Translations under genes and position numbers: made by a program
In this document: in pieces, positions 30,049 through 41,900 of the stretch
How the letters are laid out: every line of letters begins with the position of its first letter
How positions within the stretch are numbered: the first letter of the stretch is position 1
Assembly (NCBI GenBank): GCA_009760855.2
Contig: WPIO01000141.1
Coordinates: 435,501-499,500 of the forward strand
Direction: 5' to 3'
Length of the DNA stretch: 64,000 nt
From: Cristatella mucedo
Taxonomy: Eukaryota > Bryozoa > Phylactolaemata > Cristatellidae
Notes under the pieces: generated by a model
Databases searched by the model: none
What the model was told of the DNA's origin: nothing
Seen by the model: only the letters and a program-made list of their open reading frames with translations

Positions 30049-30316
30049 CTAGTCATGATTTTGCAACATGTCTCTTTGCTGTCTTGATCTGAGTGATGAA
30101 AAGATTAATATGATATGCAAAGCACCAGCCTGGTTCAAAAAGTGGAAAGACTCATTCAGAGAGGCCAAATGTATTTCCTCTCCCATATTAAAAACGCAAG
30201 CTTTGCTGTCTTGTAAAGTTTCGGTCGCAAGCTGCACGAAGTATGATTTATTGCATGAACCCAAGATGATCCCAGCAGTTCAGCCATATTTGGAATTACA
30301 AACTGTAAACAAATAA
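30049..30316. other. Overlapping unassigned open frames on both strands
   Basis: A + frame of 82 codons (30068-30316, starts MSLCCLDLSDEK) overlaps a minus frame of 71 codons (30049-30264). Both have ordinary protein-like composition, unlike the microsatellite frames. On the minus strand acceptor-like sites (TTATTTGTTTACAG, CTTTTCATCACTCAG) flank the region, so it could belong with the minus frame at 29595-29951. No family recognised. Confidence 0.25.
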
Positions 30317-30374
30317 CATCAAAGTTTGGCAGTTAAGTGGGCGTTAATGATGCATGAACACAAGACAACTCTAC

Positions 30375-30503
30375 ACAGTTTGGTGCAGCGGTTAAGGTGC
30401 TCGCCCCGACCAAGGTCTGGCTGAGATCGTGGGCTCAAGCCCCGAGGCATATGTGAAGCGCCTGAGCGCTATAAAAATGAAATATATATATATATATATA
30501 TAT
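30375..30503 (+). mobile_element. SINE-B copy with (AT)n tail
   Basis: tRNA-like head TGGTGCAGCGGTTAAGG and B-box-like GATCGTGGGCTCAAGCCCC, followed by GTGAAGCGCCTGAGCGC and an AT microsatellite (30481-30503). Confidence 0.72.
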
Positions 30504-30889
30504 TACAATGCCGATGAAAGCTCGAGGTAAGTGCACCGCTGAGCACCTGGTAAAGAGCAAGATGGCATTAATCAACCATACCACACCACTGGCGAACTGC
30601 ACAGCCTCTCCAAATAACGAAGCTGCTGAGCCAAGTGCCCAAATTGAACCCATGATTACCACATGACGACTTGGTGGCTGAAAGAGCTGCGGCTGCTAGC
30701 AGCACGGAGCTGCTCACACTCAGTAGATGTGCAGAGCTGGCTGGTCTCCTTCCTGTGCATGTGCTGGCTACCAACCACTGCTCTGAGCAACAGCGATCAA
30801 CGAAGCCGCCAGCCTGCAGTTAGGGCGCTTGTTTGGTTGCTACGCTTACTTGCAGCTGGCACTGCACGATGGATGCTTGCATGACCATT
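30504..30889. other. No recognised gene or repeat
   Basis: Open frames on both strands (for example 30663-30884 +) are leucine-rich but match nothing I know. Confidence 0.35.
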
Positions 30890-31965
30890 CTTTTCACGTT
30901 TTATACTCGCCCTCTTGCCGATGTGATTGCCAAGCACAATCTAGGCTTCACTTCTGTGCAGGTGACACTCAGTTGCACTTTTGCTTTGATCCCTCCCAGC
31001 CCTGCAGCACGTCGAATTTTCTTAACTCCCTTGCTGCATGTTTTGATAACATTCGGACATGGATGGCAGCAAACTTTCTTAAATTGAATGATAATAAAAC
31101 CAACTTACTAGTTATGGAAAAACCAAGCGTGATTCAGAAATCGGAAAGGTTAAGGCTCAAAATCGACTCTGCCAGCATGTCCTGTAGAATCTGCATGCCA
31201 TCTATGCATCCTGATCGAAAGTGACCTTTCATTAGACGACGAAATCAGCTCCACAAGCAAGTCTGCCTACTTTCAGCTACATAGCATTGCTAAAATGCAG
31301 GCTTGCTTAGACAAGGATACCACATCCAAATGGGTCCATACATTTGCAACGTACCCTCTTAACTTCTGTAACTCACTGCTTGCTGGTCTACAGGCCTGTG
31401 CAATCAGGTGCTTACAGCAGGTGCACAACTCTGCAGCTAGGCTTGTCTGTCATCAGCATCGCAGTTGCCATATCACACCACTTCTCGCCGACCTGCACTG
31501 GTTCCTAGTAAAGCAACACATCGAATTCAAGGTTTTGTCACTCATTTTTAGGTGCCTTCATTCTTTGACCCCAAATTACCAATCAGATGTACTCCCCCAC
31601 TAGAACATCGTTTACTTATACCTCGTACGAACCTCAAATCCTTTGGCGATCGTGCCTTTACTTCGTATCTCCCAAAGCCTGGAATTCATTTAATGCTTGC
31701 ATCATGACATCCCCTGACATGACAGCATTTGAAAAGGCTAAAAACATCTATTTATCACACCATTTAGTGGGTCTATGTGATTTGTCCTCTATGTGCTTAT
31801 GCGTGCTGACCCTGTGCATGTCACCCCTAGAAATGTTTTGTACTGATTGTCATGCTCTTCAATCGGCTTTCATTTGCAGCCAATGTAAAGTGCCTAGAAA
31901 GGCGTCAAGTCCTCTGAGGGCGCTATATCAAATGTATTATTACTATTATTACTACTATGAATATT
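30890..31965 (+). mobile_element. LINE-A copy with RT remnant
   Basis: Starts in the RT segment before the active site (PLADVIAKHNLGF in broken frames), has a damaged YADD (reads AGDTQLHF), then ANFLKLNDNKTNLLVMEKP, HITPLLADLHW and the 3' UTR with a TATTATTACTATTATTAC tail. It ends about 46 bp from the stop codon of the convergent carrier gene at 32012. Confidence 0.88.
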
Positions 31966-32011
31966 GCGCCTGCGCAGGGCCACGAGCCCTTGCTGGCTCA
32001 GCTGCCGCGGC

Positions 32012-32335
32012 TCAGCTGCCAGCAGAAATGTCATTGAGCCACCGCAGCAAGTTCATATAAACGATGAACGTGACAGCATTGGCGATGAAAGCCCTCGTGA
32101 CTATTACCGGCCAACCACTGACGAAGCCGCTGAGGCCACAGTCCCGGTAGATGCCCACCGAAGCCGGCCACATCCGGGTGTCTGCCGTCACTCCATTGGC
32201 TGTAGCAGCTTGAATGCGTGACTTGATTACGTCGGCAGGAGTGGCCAGGGTCCAGGAGGTCACACCGGCACAGCCGCCGGCCACGAGCTCGGCTAGAAAG
32301 CCGTCTTTGCTGCCCAGGATGCAGTCCAGCCGATC
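32012..32335 (-). CDS. SLC25A45-like carrier, terminal exon (repeat 3)
   Basis: Acceptor CAAACTTTGACATAG, phase 0. Encodes DRLDCILGSKDG, GGCAGVTSWTLATPADVIKS and the C-terminal helix, TGA at 32012-32014. A LINE-A copy on the other strand ends just after the stop. Confidence 0.93.
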   Translation of the reverse strand, partial: DRLDCILGSKDGFLAELVAGGCAGVTSWTLATPADVIKSRIQAATANGVTADTRMWPASVGIYRDCGLSGFVSGWPVIVTRAFIANAVTFIVYMNLLRWLNDISAGS

Positions 32336-32634
32336 CTATGTCAAAGTTTGCAAAACCTCAACGTCGACGATGGGATTGGAAGTGAGGCAGATGATGTGTC
32401 GACACCACGACACAGGTAGGAAAAATGCAGATACTGCCATTCAAGCAAGTGATAGCAGGGCAGCTCGAAATAATATCTAAGTTCGTGGTCCTAATACTAG
32501 GTTCAATATTATCCTACATTATCCTAAACATTATGCACTTACACCTGCAAAGACCTGAATACACAATCTCGTACACTCACAAACGCATAGACACCATCTC
32601 ATGCGAACGATTATACATGCAGGTGCACACACAG

Positions 32635-32688
<54 letters not shown>

Positions 32689-33039
32689 GTACACACACAG
32701 AGGCATGCTAGCCTATAGCCTACACTTACAGAAGCACGTGTCACTGGCTGTAGGTAGTGACAGCATTCAATGAGACACCTCCAAATGTTCTGTTAATCTG
32801 TATCAGAGCGGCTCTACTACTAACATAACCTTACCTTGACATACTCGAAAGTTACCATGTACACACCATAGGAAGGCACGTCCCGGATGGCAGTAATGAC
32901 CGTGCCTCGATACAGTCCGCGCACTCCCTGCTGCCGGATGATGATGGCCGAGTGCTTCAATGAGCCACCGATGCTGCTAGGCAGGTGACCTGGAGACGTG
33001 ATACAAACAGAGGCAAACTAGCAGAACATAGACATACAG

Positions 33040-33077
<38 letters not shown>

Positions 33078-33118
33078 CAGACAGACAGACACACAGAGAG
33101 AGAGAGAGAGTGAGAAAG

Positions 33119-33162
<44 letters not shown>

Positions 33163-33169
33163 AAGGATG

Positions 33170-33249
<80 letters not shown>

Positions 33250-36200
33250 CAGAGACAGACAGATAGACAGAGAGACACACTCACAGAGAGAGACATTGTA
33301 CGCTTGGCATATCATATGCGCATGCACGGGTGTACCAAACAAGCAAAAGTACTGCAATGCAGAATACGTCGGTCAAGCTTAATTCTGGCTGCATGCCGTT
33401 CCACGTGCACAGCTGCCATGTAGAATTATCATTTTCGTTTGTAAACTCCCAAAGCCTGGGACTCACTTCCGACTGGCGTCACGGCATCCCTTGATTTAAC
33501 GACATCACAAAAGAAATAAAAACACATCTATTTATAAAAGCACTTTTGTAGGTAATGTGACTCGTCCTTTGTGTGCTTATGTGTGCTGATACTAGCTGAC
33601 ACTATGCATGCTACAACTTAGCATGTTTTCATGCTGACCTTGTGCACCATGTTACGCTTGTTTACATTGAGCATGCTACCATTAACCATTTGATCCTGCT
33701 TTCTTTGCTGCAAATGCAAAGTGCCCAGAAAGAGATTTAGTTCTCCGAGGGTGCTCTATCAAATGTACTATTACTGGCTACTACTGGTCACAAAACACTG
33801 CTATTACTGTGCCGAATGCACTTGCTGCATACGATGCCCTAAGACCACCACACGTCCTTACCTCCAACATAAGTGTGTCCAGTTGATTATAAGCCATGGG
33901 TGGGCTTACTGAGCAACCCCCCCCCCACACTATCTGCAGGCAGCACACTGTCGCAGTAGGGGAAGGGCTGTAGTAAAGTAAAAGTAAAGCACAGACGACC
34001 GGGGTAGTGACATTAGCTCAGAGACTGACTTCTGCGGGCTGATTACAGGTGGCATAAAGGTGACTCAACACGTGACTGTCTACACCTACAAGACACCTAC
34101 AGGGGGTGTAACCAGAAGGCAGACGATGACCAGACGAAAGGGCGAGCAGTGGCGCATTCTGCCACCGCCGAGGAGGATGCTCACCTCGTTGCAGCTGAGC
34201 CTGCAGTTGCACTTTCACCACCTCCACAGGCACGATGAGCGGCAGCTGCGCCAAGCCGCCGGCCACGCCGGCTACGTAAGCGTGCGCGTAGCTGCCACTG
34301 CCGCCGCCCAGCAGCTCCGGCTTGTGCAGCAGTCGTCTGCTGATTTCGGTCGCTCCGAAGAAGGCGGCGTTTACAAACCCGGCTGTAGTGAGTGGGTATA
34401 GCAAACCGCGGAAGAAGCCTGTCTGGAGCGGATGGAAAAACGCAGAGGTGTGCACACGGAACGCCGCCTCCGCTCGATCGACGCGATTGAGCCGAGCACA
34501 GGGCCACTCGTAGCTGTGCTAGTCCCAGCATGCAATATGCGACTAACATCGATGTAAATCTGAGCCTTTAAACCACGGCACGGGACATTTAGGTGCAGCG
34601 CCAATGCGAACAGGTACGCCGACAAATGTGAACAGGGTAGCTTAAAAAAGCACACTCATATCTAGAGGTAACACATCCACATCCTTAGCAAAAAGAAGAA
34701 GTCTACTCGACTGAGGGGTGCCCGTGTCCACTCCCCGTCCCCGTAGCAGCCATGGCACGCAACAGCTCTGGTACGGCGCCCTTAGCACCTCTCCACCGCC
34801 GGACCCGAGTTCGAGTGCACAACTTCTCAAGCTCAACTTCCGGATCACAACTGACTGTTTTATTGTATGGATGAGGCTTTTATTCTGCTTACCGATCGAT
34901 TATCGCATGGGTTGCTCCTGGCCGTTATAATTGACGAATCGCGATCCCAATTTGGCTTCTCTAGCATGCTGCCGTTTCACTATTCGCCATAAAAAACAAA
35001 TATATTCCTATACTATCTCTACACAAACGCCTCTCTCAGAGATATTTCTGACCCAGGGCATCGCCGGTCGCTTCTATGCAAATTGCATAGTATTAACAGT
35101 AATGATAAAAATGTTAGGAATAGCAACACTAAGATATTTTTAAGGCACACTTAGAGAACTAAGTCTCTCTGTAGGCACCTCAGATACGCTGGAAAGCAAG
35201 TATGTCAATTGGTTAGTGATAGCACATACAGGCATGTCAGAACTTGTAAGCACACAGAGTACAGCTCGTACAGACCGAGCAAATGCTGCAAGCACCTGTT
35301 GGGTTTTTAACTTCATTTTAAATGTCGTCAAGTGAGGGGATGTCGCGATGTCAGTTGTGACTTAGTTCCAGGCTTTGGGAGGATGCAAACTACTAAAAGC
35401 ACGGTCTCTTAAGGATTTGAGGTTGCCTAGAGGCCCGACTAAACGATGTGAATCAGGAAAGCAGGTTTGTCGATGCAAAGCATGACTAGAAAGTATTTTG
35501 GATCCGTTCGCCAGAGCAACAGAATGAAGTTATGGGCCTTCAAGTCAATTCAGGCAGTGCATTCTAGCAATGTTTACCTCGAATTCAATCATGCTTTCTT
35601 TGCGAAAAATGTAAAGTGCCTAGAAAGAGATTGAGTTCTCTGGGGGCTCTATAAGAAATGTATTACTATTATTTTTATGGAGGCCATTAGCACAAGTATG
35701 GCGATGCCCTCATTACTTGGTCATGCTCAGCGATCGAGTTGATAGCCGGAGCAGCCTTAAGTAAGCCTTTGCACAATACCTAGGTAACTGACTTCACCAG
35801 TCTAGAACTAGCAAGCCATGCAGCATGACGACTAAATGCCATGCAGTTGATGGCACTCACGACTCCATTCTTTGTGTAGATGTGCTTAGCGATCTTGAGC
35901 AGATGCAGCGACTTGCTGCCGGGACTCTGCAAGAGGATAAATAAGTAGAGCAAATGCTTCATGTATCAAAGCTGCAGTGCAACTTTTGAATGGCCAAGGC
36001 AAGGTGCGGGCCAAAAAGACTGCTCAGTGATATTTCTATCTACTGCTAGTGCCACACATTACACCAGTGATACGCACACGACTTCTATTCAGTAAGAGCA
36101 GGTAACTCTGTTGTACTCAAGCCGGCATTAAATAAATTTTTAGGATTTGATCAGTCATTGAAAAATATACAGTTTTGGCAATCGATTGGTAATCTACCTG

Positions 36201-36867
36201 GGCACTCCCCACGAGGTAATTCCTGGTGACACACAGATACTACACGCACTGTTAATCTTAAGCCCAACATTCCAAAGCAGCCTTAAAGTATGCAATCTAC
36301 GAATAAAAAAATCAACAAAAATCAACATTAGGTAACTATCATAGGTTATCTCCAAATGAATCGCTAGGTAAATACCACGAAGTTGATAGGAATTATATTG
36401 CTATGCACATTAATCCTTGAGTGCACACGGCCCACACGTGCTGTCAAACGAGTGGTGCTATAACTCAGTGAAAATGTGAACTGAGTTGGTTATAACCAAT
36501 TCAGGTGTATAGGTAGATATAATTATTGCTACCTATACACCTACTTATCACAGCATTTATTGGGTCCTTGTGATTTTTCCTGTCTGATTGCGCATGCTGG
36601 CATGCTGACATACTGCCACTAACCGTATCGAAATGTTGACACTGGGTATGTTACCTCTAACCATGCTATGCTTGTTGACATTATGCATGTTACATCTAAG
36701 CATTCGATTATGCTTCCTTTGCAGCATATTGAGAGTGCATATACATACATATATATAATAATAATAAAAATAATAATGCACTTAATAAAGCGCCCTCAGA
36801 GAACTCAATCTCTTTCTAGACGCTTTACATTTGCTGCAAAGGGAAATGCAATTGAATGGTGAGTAAT

Positions 36868-36951
<84 letters not shown>

Positions 36952-37422
36952 TACATACCGAATAGATCAGCAAGTGGTAAAGCATTGGTATAAAGATTTA
37001 TTAGTGTCTTAGGATACCATGAAAATCTACCTGTTATTTTTATTATTATTATCACGATTCTTATTGATATTGAACTGCCTTAAGGATACATCTACCAAAA
37101 ATAGCAATTTTTATTACAAGCTACTTACATCACTCAAAATCACCAGGTCTGGCTGGTTTGTATGCAGTGCATTGCACTCTTAAGGCTGGTAGGCTTGAGC
37201 AGATAAATACACCAAGCTCAATAAAAATGGTATTATTATTATTATTGCATGCAGCAGATACAGAGATTTTGCCCGCAGCTACAATTCCATAAGCTGCTTG
37301 CGCTTCAGCATGTATTTCTGAGCATGTTCTGAGCATAGCCTGCTTTGCATCTTTGACCAAGCTTGATAGCTTTTAAAGCCTCAGAAGTTTTTTTTTTTAT
37401 AAAATGCCAGTGGCAGTCTCAT

Positions 37423-37488
<66 letters not shown>

Positions 37489-38853
37489 TCGTGCATGGGC
37501 TCGGAGCCACTCAGCACTATGTATCTGATCTCTTGTCTGCTACAGTCTCAAGTCTGGATAATAATAATAATAAAAACAATAATAATACATTTAAATCGAC
37601 CCTCTAACAGAACTAAAGCATTTTAAACATGATGTACAGGAAGCCGATCGGTTGGTTAAAGATAACATGCATAGTGCGTGCAAGCATAAGCGCACAAAGG
37701 ATTTATGCTCCTTTTTTAACATCGCTAAGTCAGGCAGGCGGGTTGGGGAACGTCGTGAGGTTAGTCAGCCATGAGTTCCAGGAGTTTGGAGATTGGGAAC
37801 GAAAACCATGGTCACCAAAAGATTCGAGGTCGGTTCGAGGCACAGTGAGACGTGTGTGCGCGCGTCACAGGAGCAAGTTGTAAGATGCCAAGCATGAGTA
37901 CGATAGTACAATAGTACAGATAGGCACTCTAGAACGAGAGAATGAAGAAAACTACAATAAATAAACAGAACCTCGACTTTGACATGCAGCTTGATGGCGA
38001 ACCAGTGCTTGTCGATGAGAAGTGCTGCAGAGGGAATTACTGATGTCTAGATGGGATGTCACGCATGCGTGGACGAGCTTGGCTGTGGGATCCTTGTCAA
38101 GGAAGGCCCACATTTGCTTCGGTCGGATGTTCAGCTGAAAGTAAGCAGACTTTGACAACCTGCTTCAAATTTCATTTAGAGCCAGTGTGAATCCCCGCGC
38201 AGGCAAAATTCTTTTGAAACCGCATCCCTTGAGAATATCCTGCATATCCTGAATACTGGGGTAAAAAGGCAACTTCCGCCAATGATTTCTAATTAACTAT
38301 GACACCCATTCGGGCTCTAGCAGGTGCTCGACAGCAACTTACTATTCCTCATCTCTCATTGGCTACCGCTAGCTTTACCGGACATTCACCGAAATTCACA
38401 CTGTCGTGGCTCCACCCACAAGTGTGACTTCAAGAGGTAGTGTCAGCGCACAGCTACACAGCACTGGCCAAGGATTATGGCAGCTGCGAATGCCGAGCCG
38501 ACAGCTGATGCCATTCCTGTTCGGACGGTTACATGCTCCGTCTTATAATAGGTGCAAGGAAAGCGTTAGCCGTAGCTCTATAGCTGGTAAGGGTAATGTG
38601 GCCAATGGAATGGCCTGCAAAGGATTTAAACACGTGTCACAACTGCTGCAGTAACAGAGAATTCCCAGCATAAAGTCAAAACCTCAATCTGCCTCCTAAA
38701 AGTCAGCCTGCTACAGCAGCATCAGATCCCCACTACCCTCCCAAGAGACCTTAGCACGCAGCGCTAGCTTTCCATTCTGTCCATTAAAGACTCTATGAAC
38801 AGCTAGCTAATACTGTCTGTCTCTCTCTGTCTGCCTGCCAGCCTGTCTGTCTG

Positions 38854-38931
<78 letters not shown>

Positions 38932-41900
38932 TCGCAGGTCCTGGTCTTTGGAGCTCGGTTTGCGGTGGATGCAAAACGCAAGCATCGAAACGACGAGTCG
39001 GGTGAAAGTTGCAAACACGACAATTCGAAGCATACCTGATTTGCCATATTTTGAACTTGCTGCAGTGTCTGCAACAATTACAAAGCACAAGACATATTGT
39101 CAGAAAAAAACGAAGCAAAGAAGTAGAAGATGCGGCTGGGGGAATGGCACAATTCACAGAAATGCATCTAGGTAGACGCATATCGGTTAAACTCACAATG
39201 AAACATATTTCTGTACCCAGGGCTCTCGTTGTAAGTAAGCTCTAGTTATACAAAGGATCGTCAAAAAGCCTCATTACAACGTGTTGTACTCGCTGCCTGG
39301 CAGAGTAAGTCAGTCACCCGAGTTCAGAGAGAGAGAGAGAGAGAGACGAAACGAGACGAGATTCGTGACGTTTATGACTCGACTTCCCCCATCGCCCTTG
39401 CATCAGACTCAATATTGTAAAGTCAACTCGCAAAGAAAAACTACTAAAAAAACACTATTACCTTAATTGTGTCTAGAGGATGTCCAACAGCAATTCCTGC
39501 ACCACCTGAAAAAAAAGAATTTGTGCAAGCCAAATCAACTGCCCATGTCGGCAGGCAAAATAACGAGTTATATGAAAATTGCCAACACCCTTAAAGTCAC
39601 ATGAAAGTGCACATAAAGCACGGCTGTTATGCAGTATTGTCAGTTCAAAAGCAAAAGTTCATGCAGATGTAAAAATCTACAAATATACGTGTAAAAGTAT
39701 CTGGTCTCAACAAACTGAAGAATCTACTCAAAGTCCTGGCTTTAGGGCAGTCTAGGCGCCGGAGTGAAAAAAAGTGGAGCCCAACATCATCTTTGACAGC
39801 ACATCCAGGATATCATTACGGCCAAGCACCTCGTCGGCTCTCGTAGGCACGGTTCAGGCAGCACTGTAATTGATCCATGGTTCCTAGTTAAGATTTGTTC
39901 GGCAGTCTACGAGGCAATCTTTATATGCAAACACATCTGGCTGCACGGCAGTCCAAGACTAATCACAGGAAGGTAGCAGGCAACTCGGCAGTCATGTCAG
40001 GCCACATCGGTAAAGGCCGCTGTGCTGCCATGCCCAAAGTGCATGCATATTTGAGGCCACGCCTAAGTGCAAGCACTGATATTTGGGACTTCTGCATAGC
40101 TGATAAATGAGTGGCCTTAACAGAAAGTGCATTGGCAGAGTGGGCTGAGCATGTGCGCACAGCACCCACCACCGGGCGGCTGAGATGGCAGCGGCGACGG
40201 CAGGTCAGATGTAATGCAACCGTACAAAGTGCTGCTCCCTCATGCGACTAACAACATGCCACCCAATTGTAATGCAATCACGTGACCGAATCGCCATATC
40301 AACCAATCACGCGCACACTCCCCTGCGCACATTAAAAGCGCCATCGGGCATCATATGCTCAATTTAGCCGACGGCTTTTGCAGGAGGCAAAGATGCAGGC
40401 AGGGCTGGAAGAAGGAAGCTAGAGAAAAGGAGAAAGCGAGAGAGAAAGGGAGAGAGAGTGAGGGAGCTGAGAGTGAGGGAGCTGAGAGAGACAGGCAGAG
40501 AGGCAGATGTGAAAGGGAGAGACAAGAAGAAAAGAGCAGAGGGTAGGAGCTCGCACAGTGCTGCTGCTCACTTTGTAAGTAAGACCGGGATCGTGCAGCA
40601 GCAGCAGTGAGACACCTAAGTCATGTGCTGCAGCAGGCTACTTTGGGGCGCTGACTTAAGGGGAACTCTTTGGGACAGGAGCACTGAAGGCAAGGAGAAC
40701 TCTTTGGGACGGAAGCACTGAAGGAGAACTCTTTGCAGGAACCAGGAGAATGCAGTGGAGACAAAACTAGCGAGTAAAGCGATTGCATACAGAGTACCCG
40801 TACTGCTTCTTTTTGTAAAGTGCTCTCACAGAACTCAATCTCTTTGTAGGCACTTTACATATGCTGCAAAGAAAGCATGATCGAATGTTTAGTAATAGCA
40901 TGTTCAATAAACAACAGGAATAACATGGTAGGGGTAACATGCACAGGGTCAGCATGCAAGTATGGTTAGTGGCAGCATACGATAGCATCAACACGCATAA
41001 GCACATAATGGTCAAAAAACAGGGATCCACTAAATACTATGACATATAGGTGCGTTTTTAATTTCTTTTTAAATGTGGTCCAGTCAGGGGATGTCGTGAT
41101 GCAAGTCTCTTTGCAATAAATGTAAAGCACCTAGAACGAGATTCAGTTCTCTGAGGGCGATTTATCAAGTGCATTATTGTAATTATCATTATTATAAGTC
41201 GGGAGTGAGCTCCAGGCTTTGGGAGCATACGAACTAAAGGCACGGTCTCCAAAGGATTTGAGGTTTGTACAAGGTATAGGTAAACAGCTAGATTCCGAAA
41301 AGCAATGAGTATGATGCTTAGCCTGGTGGTGCAGTAGGTCTGACACGTAGACTGGAGCCAAAGAATGAAGGGACCTGAAAGTGAGTGACAAAACCTTGAA
41401 GTCCATCTGATGCTTGACTGGTAGCCAGTGCAGGTCGGCGAGAAGTAGTGTGATGCAGCAACCTTGCCGCTCACGACAAGCAAGCCTAGGTGCATAGTTT
41501 TTGTATCAGCTTTAAGCGCCTGATTGCAGAGGCCTGTAGACCAGCAAGCAATGAGTTACAGTAGTCAAGACAGGATGTCACAAATACATGGACCAACTTA
41601 AGATTTGGTATCCTTGTCTAAACAAGCCCGAATTTTAGTAATGTTATGTAGCTGAAAGTATGCAGACTTGGTTGTGGAACTGATGCGGTCGTCAAAGGAA
41701 AGGACACTTTGGAACATGACACTTATATTTCGTGCAGATTCAACAGGATTTAAACAGAAGGAAGCTATCCAGTCGGCAGAGTTTGGCCACAATCGCTACC
41801 ATGGCGACTAGTCTACAGGCACGTGCAGTTTGTTTGCAAGCTGGATACATTAGGGTCCTCTGCAAGCCTGGTGATCACAGTAAATCAATAAATACATTTT

